In this document: piece after piece, positions 1 through 13,964 of the stretch | Numbering within the stretch: the first letter of the stretch is position 1 | Layout: every line of letters starts with the position of its first letter | Source: Macrobrachium rosenbergii | Taxonomy: Eukaryota; Arthropoda; Malacostraca; Decapoda; Palaemonidae | Direction of reading: 5' to 3' | NCBI RefSeq assembly: GCF_040412425.1 | Contig: NC_089766.1 | Location: 13,763,508-13,827,507, forward strand | Length of the DNA stretch: 64,000 nucleotides | Position numbers and translations under genes: made by a program | The notes under the pieces: generated by a model | What the model was told of the DNA's origin: nothing | Databases searched by the model: none | What the model saw: only the letters and a program-made list of their open reading frames with translations

Positions 1-155
1 TAATAATAATCCATAAAATGTCATATTAGCAAGTCACTACAATGTAAAACGAATGTATACATACTTCTAATATGGATGCAGGAGGAGAACAAAATTAAAG
101 AACAAAAACGTTTTGCATCAGGGTAGTAAGTCTAAAAACAATCGTAAAAATAAGG

Positions 156-425
156 ATGCAGGAAGAAGAACTGAGGAATCACGATAAGTATATGTTGATG
201 GCTCTCCTCCATGGGACTGCTCAGAGAAACTTCCTTCTGGAACACACTGCACTGGACTGTGGAAACAAAAGCCTGGACAACACCAGTGAAGAACAGGAAT
301 CACACAACTGTGTTGAAACAACTGAGGGAAAAGACCAAGGCCACGAAGAGGACCGATATGATTTCGTTTTCTATCATTGTGACTTGAATTTTGCTGAGAA
401 GAGGAACAGGACAGGATGTACTTAA
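156..425 (+). other. Unassigned 89-codon ORF
   Basis: An ATG-initiated frame of 89 codons ends in TAA. The predicted peptide is acidic and polar, with a balanced composition unlike the microsatellite frames that dominate the window. I recognise no family, signal peptide or membrane segment. The ATG sits in a GGATGCAGGA context that is also present about 80 bp upstream, so the area holds a small internal duplication. A minus-strand frame overlaps it. The flanking 430-830 is non-repetitive and holds another short open frame starting near 650. It could be a gene fragment, a decayed mobile-element ORF or chance; chance is the most likely. Confidence 0.15.
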
Positions 426-846
426 ATTAATTAATATAAAGAAATGCCCAGCGAGAGAAGGACAATCTAGGGAAGAAACAAGGTAAGGGAGGACCTGAAC
501 AGCAAAGATGGTGGAAGATCTAATTCAGGGAGACGAACAAATGGATTGCTGAATCACTGGATTTTTAACCAAAATAATGAGGCAGCAGTCCAGGAGGGAC
601 AGACCGCAGAAGTGATGACACTGCCAGCCACAAGTAGAAGACTTTTTCTATGACGGAGGAATTCTGGCTGTCTGTCCAGCAAAAGAAAATCTGGACTGCT
701 TCTTTATATATTCTGGTTCTGAGAAAATTGTTGCCGAAGGGCAACTCTTCTGAGTCACACGCTGACTTGATGACTGTGGGGTCGAAGACGCACCTCTGGA
801 TGGCGAGCATGGGAGGAACCCAAGATCCTACCTAATGTCATTCCTT

Positions 847-955
847 TGAAGGCGTCCCCACGTCTTCCAAGGTTCCTGCTGAAGGTGTTCCCCACCCCTT
901 CCGAGGTTCCTCTGAAGGTGTTCCCCCACACCCTCTGAGGTTCCACTGAAGGTGT
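847..955. repeat. Short minisatellite, about 33-bp unit
   Basis: The core CTGAAGGTGTTCCCC recurs with unit starts near 849, 881, 914 and 948, a spacing of 32-34 bp. Units also share a GAGGTTCC block. The array is degenerate and has no coding signal. Confidence 0.7.
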
Positions 956-1061
956 GTCTGGGGTTCCTCCCTAGCTGCCTCTGGTGTGCGTTCGACAATG
1001 CAGTCGTCAGGCCAGTCTGTGACCCATTCATTTGTCTCTTAGAGTTGTCTGGATGTCATTG

Positions 1062-4000
1062 GTCAAGCTTGTCTCGAAAAAGAAATCAGTAGCTGTCAGG
1101 TCCACTTAAGGTTGGGTATACCAATTCGAGACATAGGCAACTTTGCCTATCATCGCAACTGGATTTCTGCCCACTTTTTGGATGGTGGCCTGTCCCCTTA
1201 AGGAAATCAGTGGCTGTCAGGTCCACTTAAGGTTGGGTACACCAGATCGAGACATAGGCAACTTTGCCTATCATCGCAACTGGATTTCTGCCCACCTTTT
1301 GGATGGTGACCTGTCTCCTTAAGGAATTCATTAGCAGTCAAGCCCACTTAAGGGTGGATATATCAGTTCGAGACATAGGCAGCTTTGCATCTGTCATCGA
1401 AACTGGATTTCTGCCCACCTTTTGGATGGTGGCCTGTCTCCTTAAGGAAATCAGTAACTGTCAGGGCCACTTAAGGTTGGGTATACCAGTTCGAGACACA
1501 GGCAACTTTGCCTCTGTCATTGAAACTGGATTTCTGCCTACCTTTTGGAAGATAGCCTGTCTCCGTAAGTAAATCAATAACTGTCAGGGGCCACTTAAGG
1601 TTGGGTATACCAGTTCCAGACATAGGCAACTTTGCCTCTGTCATCAAAACTGGATTTCTGCCCACCTTTTGGATGGTGGCCTGTCTTCTTTAGGAAATCA
1701 GTGGCTGTCAGGTCCACTTAAGGTTGGGTATACCAGTTCGAGACATAGGCAACTTTGCCTTTGTCATCGAAACTGGATTTCTGCCCACCTTTTGGATGGT
1801 GGCCTATCTCCTTAAGGAAATCAGTGACTGTCAGGTCCACTTAAGACTGGGTATACCCGTTCGAGACATAGGCACCTTTGCCTCTGTCATTGAAACTGGA
1901 TTTCTGCCCACCTTTTGGGTGGTGGCCTGTCTCCTTAAGGAAATCAGTGACCCACTTAAGGTTGGGTATACCAGTTCAGGTCCACTTTTCTGCTTACCTT
2001 TTGGTTGGTGGCCTGTCTACCAGTTCGAGACATAGGCAACTTTGCCACAGGCAACTTGTCATCGAAACTGGATTTCTGCCCACCTTTTGATGGTGGCCTG
2101 TCTCCTTAAGGAAATCAGTGACTGTCAGGTCCACTTAAGGTTGGGTATACCAATTCGAGACATAGGCAACTTTGCCTTTATCATCGAAACTGGATTTCTG
2201 CCCACCTTTTGGGTGGTGGCCTGTCTCCTTAGGGAAATCAGTAGCTGTCCGACCCACTTAAGGTTGGGTATACCAGTTCAAGACATAGGCAACTTTGCTT
2301 CTGTCATCGAAACTGGATTTCTGCCCACCTTTTGGGTGGTGGCCTGTCTCCTTAAGGAAATCAGTAGCTGTCAGACCCACTTAAAGTTGGGTATACCAGT
2401 TCGAGACACAGGCAACTTGCCTCTGTCATCGAAACTGGATTTCTGCCCACCTTTTTGATGGTGGCCTGTCTCCTTAAGGAAATCAGTGACTGTCAGGTTC
2501 ACTTAATGTTGGGTATACCGGTTCGAGACATAGGCAACTTTGCCTTTGTCATCAAAACTGGATTTCTGCCCACCTTTTAGATGGCGGCCTGTCTCCTTAA
2601 GGAAATCAGTGACTGTCAGGTTCACTTAAGGTTGGGTATACCTGTTCGAGACATAGGCAACTTTGCCTCTGTCATTGAAACTGGATTTCTGCCCACCTTT
2701 TGGGTGGTGGCCTGTCTCCATAAGGAAATCAGTAGCTGTCAGACCCACTTAAGGTTGGGTATACCAGTTCGAGACATAGGCAACTTTGCCTTTGTCACCG
2801 AAACAGGATTTCTGCCCTCCTTTTGGATGGTGGCCTGTCTCCTTAAGGAAATCAGTGACTATCAGGTCCACTTAAGGTTGGGTATAAAAATTTGAGACAT
2901 AGGCAACTTTTCCTCTGTCATCGAAACTGGATTTCTGCCCACCTTTTGGGTGGTGGCCTGTCTCCTTAGGGAAATCAGTAGCTGTCAGACCCACTTATGG
3001 TTGGGTATACCAGTTCAAGACATAGGCAACTTTGCCTCTGTCATCGAAACTGGATTTCTGCCCACCTTTTGGATGGTGGCCTGTCTCCTTAAGGAACTCA
3101 GTAATTGTCCTGGCCACTTAAGGTTGGGTATACCGGTTCGAGACACGGGCAACTTTGCCTCTGTCATCGAAACTGGAATTCTGCCCACCTTTTGGATGGT
3201 GGCCTGTCTCCTTAAGGAAATAAGTAGCTGTCAGGTCCACTTAAGGCTGGTATACCATAGACATAATTTGCGTCAGACATAGGCAACTCAGTGGCTGTCA
3301 ATTTCTGTCATCGAAACTGGTTATCGAAAACTGGATTGCCCACCTTTTGGATTGTGGCCTGTCTCCTTGAGGAAATCAGTAGCTGTCAGGTCTACTTAAG
3401 GCTGGGTATACCAATTCGAGACATAGGCAACTTTGCCTCTGTCATCGAAACTGGATTCCTGCCCACCTTTTGGATGGTGGCCTGTCTCCTTAAGGATATC
3501 AGTCACTGTCAATTTCACTTAAGGTTGGGTTTACCAGGTCGAGACATAGGCAACTTTGCCTGTTATCGAAACTGGATTTCTGCCCACCTTTTGGATGGTG
3601 GCCTGTCTCCTTAGGGAAATCAGTGGCCGTCAGGTCCACTTAAGGTTGGGTATACCAGTTTGAGACATAGGCAACTTTGCCTCTGTCATCGAAACTGGAT
3701 TCCTGCCCACCTTTTGGATGGTGGCCTGTTTCCTTAAGGAAATCAGTCGCTGTCAATTTCACTTAATAGGTTGGTCATCGAAGCTTACCTTTGGGATGGT
3801 GGCCTGTCTCCTTAAGGAAATCAGTGGCTGTCAGGTCCATAGGCAACTTTGCAACTTTGCTGTCATCGAAAACTGGAAATCTGCCCACCGTTTGGATGGT
3901 GGCCTGTCTCCTTAAGGAAATCAGTGGCTGTCAGGTCCACTTAAGGTTGGGTATACCAGTTCAAGACATAGGCAACTTTGCCTGTGTTATCGAAACTGGA

Positions 4001-4365
4001 TTGCTGCCCACCTTTTGGATGGTGGCCTGTCTCTTTAAGGAAATCAGTGGCTGTCAGGTCCACTTAAGACTGGGTATACCAATTCGAGATATAGGCAACT
4101 TTGCCTCTGTCATCGAAACTGGATTTCTGCCCACCTTTTGGATGGTGGCCTGTCTCTTTAAGGAAATCAGTGGCTGTCAGGTCCACTTAAGGTTGGGTAT
4201 ACCAGTTCGAGATACTGGCAACTTTGCCTCTGTCATCGAAACTGGATTTCTGCCCACCTTTTGGATGGTGGCCTGTCTCCTTAAGGAAATCAGTGGCTGT
4301 CAGTCCCACTTAATGCTGGGTATACCAGTTCGAGACATAGGCAACATTGCCTCTGTTATCGAGGG
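1062..4365 (+). repeat. 123-bp satellite array, about 26 units, open as a 41-residue repeat
   Basis: Blocks such as TTAAGGAAATCAGT, CACTTAAGGTTGGGTATACC, GAGACATAGGCAACTTTGCC and CTGCCCACCTTTTGGATGG recur every 123 bp. Some units lack 3 bp, and partial units lie near 1945-2040, 3240-3330 and 3760-3870. Because 123 is 3 x 41, one plus-strand frame runs through successive units as a 41-residue repeat (LGIPVRDIGNFASVIETGF is typical). Frameshifts and stops break it into stretches of about 100 residues. Variable sites are often non-synonymous (serine, glycine or aspartate at one position; valine or threonine at another), so I see no sign of purifying selection. A non-coding tandem repeat is favoured over a repeat protein. 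Confidence 0.95.
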
Positions 4366-4531
4366 AGGTTGTGGGTGCCATGTCTTTCTCTATTTTGAAA
4401 ATAGTGAAAGGCTAAACCCACCTGATGAGCCCTTTGGCAAGGGCGAAATCTCCTCAACAATATTAAACGTCGTTGCACAGATATACCCTACAACAAATCC
4501 GGATGTATTAAAAGAGGGAGAGTCATTTTAG
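3791..4531 (+). other. 246-codon frame through the last satellite units plus a unique tail
   Basis: This is one of the longest uninterrupted frames here that is not pure microsatellite. It covers several 41-residue satellite units and then continues about 56 codons beyond the array into unique sequence, ending in TAA. The unique tail (it includes NPPDEPFGKGEISSTIL) has a balanced composition with no low-complexity run. The apparent start is a TTG inside the array, so there is no convincing initiation site. No homologue is recognised. The tail may be a chance extension or the remnant of an exon next to the array. Confidence 0.25.
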
Positions 4532-5630
4532 TCAATTCTAAAGACGTTGCTCATGGGCCCGAATTAGAAAATGAAGATTTTTTAATACAATTGTAGTTAC
4601 AAAATGTCTACGAAAACATTTCAGGCCATTTATTTTATGTGAACAGCGCATAAACATCGTCCTACCCTAGGAAAATTAGAGAATGAAAGCAATATAAAAA
4701 TACTTCATGAAACTATGGGTCTGCAGTCATAATCTCAGCTGACCAAAGAAAAGAACTGATCTGATCACACAGGGAAATCATGTTACCTTCGGCTAATCAG
4801 CTCAGTTTCAAAAATCCCCTCACAAAATGCAGAAAAAATCGACTTAAAATAGACTTATGAAATCTGTGAATTAATTCTGATACCACGTCTTTAGGCCACG
4901 TAACAGGTACGTAGGTAGTTCACTTTTATTGCTGTATATATACCCCTAAATATTCAAGTTAGAAGAACAATAATTTTTACTCTGTATAAACGTTAATGTC
5001 CCTTTCATTTTGAAAGAATAACATGAAAGAAAAAACTGAACAAAATTTAAAAATCGAAAAATTAATAATGCTACAGAAAATTTATACAAGCAAAAAAGAA
5101 AATACAATCACAATTTCATGTTAGATATAGATGCCGTGAACCTTTCATTGTTAGAGAGGGCAACAATAAAAAAAAAATTCAGACCACTAATTACGTAAAT
5201 AAAACATTAAATAAACATTAAAAAAAGGAGAAACAAAAAATACAGATAAACAACTGTCGCGTATCAGCCGATCAAGACCTTCGAAAGGTTCTCATACTTT
5301 GAATGAAGAGATTTCTCATTTTGCCACTAAGTGTATGTGCAAGTGCGTGTGTGTTTGTTTGTAGAGGGTCCGGTATGTTTGTGTTTGTGGGGGGTGGAGG
5401 TGAAGGGGGTTTGCTTATTCAAGAGGATGACCTCAAGCAGTAGTGCACGGGGTACGTGCATAATTCGAGCATGACCTTTGGATTTTAAAATAAAGATAAA
5501 AAACAAATAAATAAAAATCTTCCATTTTGCTGGAAAATCTGCTCTATGAATATATTATTCTTTATGGCCAAATTTTTAAACTAAAAATACTATTGCATTC
5601 CGACATAAACACAAACAACTCTGATAAACT
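4366..5630. other. AT-rich unique DNA, no gene seen
   Basis: Apart from the end of the frame that reads out of the satellite, no frame, splice-site pair or repeat stands out. A short GT-rich stretch with two G-runs lies near 5340-5415. Much of the rest is A-rich. Confidence 0.6.
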
Positions 5631-6150
5631 AAAGTTGCTACTGCTTTTTTCTAGGCAAACTAAAATTGCTACTACTCTTTACTAGTTAAACTAAAATTGC
5701 TACTGCTTTTTTCTAGGCAAACTAAAATTGCTACTACTCTTTACTAGTTAAACTAAAATTGCTATTGCTTTTTATTAAACTAAAATTGCTATTGCTCTTT
5801 TTAGGCAAACTAAAATTGCTGCTGCTTTTTTATGTTGTAAACCAAAAATGCTATAGCTTTTTATTAAGTAAACTAAAAGTGCTACTGCTTTTTGTTAGGT
5901 AAACTAAAAGTGCTACTGCTTTCTATTAGGTAAACTAAAAAAGCTACTGCTTTTTTATAATGCAAACTAAAATTGCTACTACTTTTTTATAAACTTATTT
6001 TTTAAGCAAATTAAAACTGCTACTGCTTTTTATTAGGTAAACTAAAATTTCCACTACTGTTGTATAATGTAAACTAAAATTGCTACCACTTTTTTACAAT
6101 TTAAAATAAAATTGCTACTGCTTTATTATTAGGGAAACTAAAAATGCTAC
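5627..6150 (+). repeat. 31-bp minisatellite with an initial 62-bp dimer order
   Basis: Units share AAACTAAAATTGCTACTGCT followed by a variable T-rich half (TTTTCTAGGC, CTTTACTAGTT or TTTATTAGGTA). The first four units alternate in an A-B-A-B order, which gives a 62-bp higher-order period. Later units drift in sequence and length. The array runs directly into a TA microsatellite. Confidence 0.85.
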
Positions 6151-6152
6151 TG

Positions 6153-7852
<1,700 letters not shown>

Positions 7853-7921
<69 letters not shown>
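7853..7921. repeat. (TA)n microsatellite
   Basis: About 69 bp of TA repeats abutting the outer end of the putative LTR. Confidence 0.95.
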
Positions 7922-7923
<2 letters not shown>

Positions 7924-8017
7924 TGTTATGAAGCGTACCAGGTACCTGGTTATTACACAACTAATCACAATTTAAAAATTTACCTCACTTCAGCCAGATA
8001 CTTGAACTCTCATAACA
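7924..8017. repeat. 94-bp segment with 8-bp inverted ends and an internal palindrome
   Basis: TGTTATGA at 7924-7931 is matched by TCATAACA at 8010-8017. Inside lies the perfect 14-bp palindrome ACCAGGTACCTGGT (7937-7950). This layout suits a small non-autonomous element or the edge of a larger one, but one copy cannot establish that. Confidence 0.35.
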
Positions 8018-8722
8018 AAAATTACAACTGAGTACTCTAAACGTAACAGTGATCCCTTAAAAAGCTCATTAATCACATGAAAAATCAAACTAAGTTTATC
8101 AAGACTAGTGTGAGGTATCAACAACTACACAAGAAATATACTAGAGTAAAAGGGCATCACTCCATCAAACAACTTCAACTGTTTCCCTGGTCTTAATTCA
8201 CTTCAGCAAAACTAAAGGAACAAAACATGTTCATCACTTTTCCTTATACACACAATTAATCCTATTCACTGGTGGTCAATAAATGAAGCACTGTTTTTTT
8301 TTTATTTTAAATACAAAAATTTATTTTTAAATTCAAAATTTATAATTAGAATTCACAATTAGAAAATTTTACTACTACCTGAAAACAACACAAAATTTAA
8401 TTTATTCTTGAGTTAAATTATTAAACAAAACTAAATCACAAAACTTTAATTTATCAAGAAATTAAATTAATCAAGCAAAATTTAAACTGTCAAGAATTAC
8501 TGAAGATTTGAAAAGAAAATCTTAATAAATGAAAATTAAATCAAGGATGCAATTTTAAATTATCAAGAAATATTTAAAATGCTGAGTAAATAAATGTTAA
8601 ATCACCAATATATAAAATGTGAAAAATCAAGAGATTGCAAACACAAGAACACACAAAAATGCACAAAAGATTTATCAATAATAATTTCACTAACACTTTA
8701 CATTAATAATTACTCTCTTTTG

Positions 8723-8727
<5 letters not shown>
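8018..8727. other. AT-rich unique DNA, no gene seen
   Basis: A/T-dominated sequence with many short AAATTAAA-type runs and no credible coding frame or splice pair. Confidence 0.6.

Positions 8728-8801
<74 letters not shown>
8728..8801 (+). repeat. (GA)n microsatellite
   Basis: About 74 bp of perfect GA repeat. Confidence 0.97.
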
Positions 8802-8804
<3 letters not shown>

Positions 8805-8863
8805 CCAATAAGAACGGTCTCTGAAGTCAGAATGAATAAATCTGAGGATTCCAGTATGAAAGG

Positions 8864-9174
8864 AAACATAGATCTATCTTTCGGTGGTCTCGTTATAATG
8901 CTGTATGAGCCGCGGCCCAAGAAACTTTAACCACGGCCCGGTGGTGGTCTGGCCTATATCGTTGCCAGACGCAAGATTATGGCTAACTGTAGCCTTAAAT
9001 AAAATAAAAACTACTGAGGCTAGAGGGCTGCAATTTGGTATGTTTGATGATTGGAGGGTGGATGATCAACATACCAATTTACAGCCCTCTAGCCTCGGTA
9101 CTTTTCAAGATCTGACAGAAAAAGTGAGGACGGACAGACAAAGCCATCTCAATAGTTTTCTTTACAGAAAACTA
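8864..9174 (-). mobile_element. Foldback element B, copy B1
   Basis: It shares with copies B2-B5 the ordered blocks GATCTATCTTTCGGTGG, GCCGCGGCCCAAGAAACTTTA, CACGGCCCGGTGGTGG and AACCTTAAATAAAATAAAAAC, and an end in TTTACAGAAAAC. Its core is a large imperfect hairpin: ACTGAGGCTAGAGGGCTGCA at about 9013 pairs with TACAGCCCTCTAGCCTCGGT near 9080. The GC-rich terminal hairpin seen in B2 and B3 is missing here, so this end is truncated. No protein is encoded; it is a non-autonomous element. Confidence 0.85.
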
Positions 9175-10328
9175 ATAAAAAAGGATATGCAACTTAGCAA
9201 GTTTCAAATGATCTATAAACTAGCTACGTTATTTGTGAAGATCCATAAAGTGCAGTTTATAATATGGGGAATATATATGAGACTTCTTTTTCATATTCAC
9301 TATGATTTAAAAAAAGGAAACGAATGGAAGATGAGAATACAAATTCTTTCACGTCAAATATGATGCTGAATCAGCTGGTAATATTAAAACTATAGTAAAA
9401 ATAAATTTTACAAAACACCAATAAAGCTTACTAATATAAAAGAACTGGACAGTAAAATAATACCATGTAATGTTCAAGAGGATTTACTTCAAAACCACTG
9501 ACATCATATTAACAGAATCAATTGAGTCGATACACACTGCTAAGAAGCAGTTATCAAATGGCTTCGCTGGCAATAATCTATTAGAAAATGGATGAGTCAA
9601 GGGTGCTAAAATATCATCATCAATATTGTCTTACTGAGAGAAGAAGCTACGAAAGTCTACGGACATTCCATTCACACTTAACTATATGGAGTTAATTTTG
9701 CGTTTCCAGTCAAAAGGAAGCATATATAGTAACTAAGAACAAAACCTATCTCCATTCAACGATTTAATGTGTGTTACGCATTCATTAGGGGTTTTATATT
9801 ATAAAAATAAAAAGGTTAATTTGGGATTTATATAAGGATTTTTTTCTAAGGTACTGTAAATCAACATCTTTAAAGATTCCGATACATGAGTTGTTAAGCT
9901 TTACATAACTCTTAATTTACGTAATGGATACTGCCTGCACCTCCTGCTCAAGGAAATTAAATAGCTTTTAATCAGGAGTCTCTTCACTTTATAATGGTGA
10001 TATCAAAGCTTACCTCAAGAAAAAAATTTTGTTATTATACTTATTTAAGTATGCCGTTTTTATGGCTTACTTAAATGTACCGTTTTAACATCTTATTTCA
10101 ATACTTGGGATAAAAAGTATCGCTTTTCGGCAGGGGAAAGTCTGGTACAAATTTATTCTTCTCGATGAAATTCGGTAGCAAACTTTCTCATGCCAAAACG
10201 GGATAACTTTCTTTTTTATCCTAAGTAAGGCACATATAAAATATGTCAAGATCATACATCTGGACTCGCTCCTCTGACGTAACAGCGGAGTGGGTGTCAT
10301 TAACCTTTTACAAAAACAAAACACGTTT
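9175..10328. other. Unique AT-rich DNA, no gene seen
   Basis: No tandem array or interspersed family was recognised. A donor-like GAG|GTAAGC lies on the minus strand near 10012 but has only AT-rich sequence upstream of it. Confidence 0.55.
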
Positions 10329-10625
10329 TTAAGTTTTTATTCCGAGCCATGACATGAGAAGACGACCACCACTCGGCAACGCCTGAATGCTCTCCAGCTC
10401 CCAGGAATACACTGAAGAGAGTCCTCGGGTTTCCAAGTAACAGGAGGATGGGGTAAGCACTCGGTCAAAGAAGGTGCTGAATTCAGATACACTTGTTGGA
10501 AAACTTGAAAGTAACACCCCTGCCTCGCCCGCCCGCCCACTAAATTTGGTAGATTCTCGCGTCTCATTGACATCCACTGCCTTTTTCACTAGACCTTTTA
10601 CGTATGTTGCAATTTTCAAAGACGA
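10329..10625 (-). CDS. Candidate terminal coding exon, 98 codons, unassigned
   Basis: On the minus strand the acceptor CTGCCTTTTAACATTCAG is followed in phase 0 by 98 open codons and a TAA. The predicted peptide is balanced in composition (it contains KIATYVKGLVKKAVDV, then a serine-rich middle and a hydrophobic end) and is not low-complexity. AATAAA lies at 10341-10336, overlapping the last codons, with a GT-rich stretch just downstream, so a very short 3' end is possible. I recognise no domain. A second frame is open across much of the same segment, so coding status is uncertain. It lies on the same strand as the better exon at 58.3 kb, but no link is shown. Confidence 0.25.
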   Translation of the reverse strand, partial: SSLKIATYVKGLVKKAVDVNETRESTKFSGRAGEAGVLLSSFPTSVSEFSTFFDRVLTPSSCYLETRGLSSVYSWELESIQALPSGGRLLMSWLGIKT

Positions 10626-10891
10626 CTGAATGTTAAAAGGCAGAATCGTTGCCTACAACACTCAACCTTAAGCCTCGTCTTCCGTTCAGGGTTGATACAA
10701 ACATCTGGGAGAAATCACACCGCTCCCCCAAACCTCATCGACCCCAAGAAACTTCATCATACGAACCACCTGTCTTACTATACATTCGTTTTCAATTATT
10801 ACTCTAATTATTATTAGAGTAAGACCACACATGAATAAAACCATTTATTCATAAGTTCTGCAACAGAAATTTTTTCCATATCTCACGGACA

Positions 10892-10919
10892 ATGGAGAGA
10901 GAGAGAGAGAGAGAGAGAT
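10892..10919 (+). repeat. (GA)n microsatellite
   Basis: A short perfect GA run of about 28 bp. Confidence 0.9.
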
Positions 10920-11002
10920 TACTTTTGGATGCTTTACTGAGATAAATGAAATTTCTGTTTTTATACCAACGTGAATTTTAAAATCATTGTCGATGCCTCA
11001 AC

Positions 11003-11217
<215 letters not shown>

Positions 11218-11687
11218 CGAACATCTCACAGCACAGGAGACGCACCTTCTCTTAAGCATTTAATAACAGTCTCCCTAGGTCTCTCCTCCAGGCCATTGCC
11301 AATAATCGACGGCAGCTCAGCTCTCAGCGAAGCAATTACAGCACCATCAATGGGGTTGTTTGAAGGGAGGCAGTTCCCCATGAAGAGCCGTCAGCTGATT
11401 GCTATACTCTACGAAGGATGTTCTCTGTCTAACTCTTGAGTGTATAAAAAAAAATAAACTGCACTTTCCGATTTGTTCGTCATCTAGCAGATATTCTGTA
11501 TTAAAGAGCATGCGAGTACTCTGAAAGCTTGCGTTTTATCACGAGAGCCTTCCATGCTTGCGTCTTTTGGAAGCGATCATCAGGATGAGAAAGGGAAAAA
11601 ATGATGGTGAATTCTTAAAAATATATCTTCATGACTATAAACAAAACACACATCATCTACATAAAGATAATGTATATATACATACAT

Positions 11688-11689
<2 letters not shown>

Positions 11690-11785
<96 letters not shown>

Positions 11786-11793
11786 TATAAATA

Positions 11794-11868
<75 letters not shown>

Positions 11869-11880
11869 TACGTAAAGGCA
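11690..11880. repeat. Two long (TA)n arrays around a CA/ACTGTA interruption
   Basis: TA blocks of about 85 and 65 bp are separated by ACACACACATATAAATACTG. Confidence 0.95.
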
Positions 11881-12269
11881 TATATATAAAAAGTTGGTCT
11901 ATTTATCAACGTATTTACAGAGCACGTGAACAGAATGAAAAGACTCTAACACCCCACCCAGCAAATATAATGAAACAAATTAACGGTTCCTTCTCAACAA
12001 AGGTAACCTGACTTGAGGTAGCCTTTCATTTACAACAATCTGAGCGTAAACAAATCAGTGGCGAATACGTTAAGCTGGTCCAATTAAATCTGGTGGTTCC
12101 ATTTAACATTCAGGGAAATCATTCAAGTGTGAAAATAGGAATTTGTGAGGTTGGAGTGCCACATTTGTGGTCTGTGCCAACGATAAAACGATATGTGATT
12201 GTTCATGGAGGTTGTGTGTTTTGGGTGAAACACACACATACACAATAACACCCACATATACATACATAC

Positions 12270-12276
<7 letters not shown>

Positions 12277-12318
<42 letters not shown>

Positions 12319-12320
12319 AA
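12277..12320. repeat. (TA)n-(GT)n compound microsatellite
   Basis: Short TA array passing into GTGTGT repeats. The surrounding 11.9-12.5 kb is otherwise unique and shows no gene. Confidence 0.85.
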
Positions 12321-12532
12321 ATAAGTATGTGTGTGCGTGAGTAAATGAACCTCGAAATCCTTTCCTCTATACGCTCCTAATGTTTCCTTTTAACATTATT
12401 TCTTTTTTTTCATAGGAGACACTTCAAGGCGTTATTTCTCCTCCTCACAAAATATAACAAAGAAATCCTACAATATATATGTGTATACACATATATATAT
12501 AATATATACAGCTATGTATGTGTATCCTGAGG

Positions 12533-12566
12533 TAGAGTGAATTAGATATTAAAGGACGTTTGTAGC

Positions 12567-12648
<82 letters not shown>
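12533..12648. repeat. Dispersed 35-bp motif joined to a (TA)n array
   Basis: The stretch ending ATATTAAAGGACGTTTGTAG just before this TA array is nearly identical to one at 15215-15251 (two or three mismatches in about 36 bp). A shared flank marks the array as part of an interspersed family rather than an isolated slippage site. Confidence 0.7.
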
Positions 12649-12650
<2 letters not shown>

Positions 12651-12948
12651 ATTTCTCCCAACAGTTTCTCTTCTCTATCTGCAAACAAGAGCCGTTCCAC
12701 ACCTCATTCGCTTCTCGTTTTATCATCACAGCTTGAGTCGCTATCACAATCACTTTTGTTATTACTGCTATTGATAACCTTCTTGACCTTGCTTGGTATG
12801 TTGTCGACCTTGCTGTAAAATACTTGAATTGGTTGATGTTTACATAGTTTATTGCCGTTTGATGTGGGGATAGTGTTGGAATGCTACCGATGAATTCAGT
12901 GACACCAAACATTAAACATCATACTGGAATTCACTGGTTGAAGCTACA

Positions 12949-12952
12949 TGGT

Positions 12953-13026
<74 letters not shown>

Positions 13027-13089
13027 GGCGTGGCAGAACCGAAAACGTTGCACTATTTCTCAGAAGAACAAATTAGATGCTACATGGTC

Positions 13090-13175
<86 letters not shown>

Positions 13176-13200
13176 TGGAAGAACTGGAAACGTTGCACTA
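12949..13200 (+). repeat. Composite tandem duplication carrying GA arrays
   Basis: A unit made of TACATGGTCTG, a long GA array, GGCGTGG, AGAAC and AACGTTGCACTATTTC occurs twice in tandem. The GA tracts are about 68 and 80 bp. Unique parts differ at a few positions, so the whole unit was duplicated with its microsatellite inside. Confidence 0.85.
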
Positions 13201-13526
13201 TTTCCCATAAGAAAAAATAACATGATAAATGCTTCGAAAATTATGACAGAAAAAGGAAAAATGTTCCGTAACTGAATATATAAAATATAGAAGGTGTTAT
13301 ATATTTAGAGACTATGACTTTATATATAGAATATGACTTTATACATCTAAATATTCCTAGAAAATAGAGGTAGCCCCCATCTTACATAAGGCTTTCTCAC
13401 GCGACCCAGAAAGACTTCCAAAAGTGAGAGGATGTACAAACACGTACCTGACATTTATAAGGCCTGAAAAAAAAAGACTGTCAGGTCAAAGACAAGGGGA
13501 CCTTTGATTAAAGCGTCTTTTAGTTT

Positions 13527-13628
13527 GAAGAAGAAGAAGAAGAAGAAGAAGAAGACGAAGAAGAAGAAGAAGAAGAAGAAGAAGAAGAAGAAGAAGAAGA
13601 AGAAGAAGAAGAAGAAGAAGAAGAAGAG
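13527..13628 (+). repeat. (GAA)n microsatellite
   Basis: About 100 bp of GAA with one GAC interruption; polypurine apart from that base. Confidence 0.95.
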
Positions 13629-13827
13629 ACTGAAGATGTAGAAGAAAATGAAAGAGGATGAGGGTTTTCTGGGACGATTGAAATAGGACTAGAAGCGGCG
13701 TTGATGAGTCAAAAGATATTAGTGTTTGCTGACGATGACAAAAGAAAATATGAAATGACTTTGATGAATATACAGGTCATCAGAGATTGTGGAATTTGGC
13801 TATGTGAACCGAACGGGACAATATAAT

Positions 13828-13843
13828 TAAATATATATATATA

Positions 13844-13881
<38 letters not shown>

Positions 13882-13896
13882 TATATATATATATAT

Positions 13897-13962
<66 letters not shown>
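13828..13962. repeat. (TA)n array with ACAGTA interruption
   Basis: TA blocks broken by ATTACA and by TACAGTATATA, the reverse complement of the recurrent TACTGTA interruption. Confidence 0.93.
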
Positions 13963-13964
<2 letters not shown>

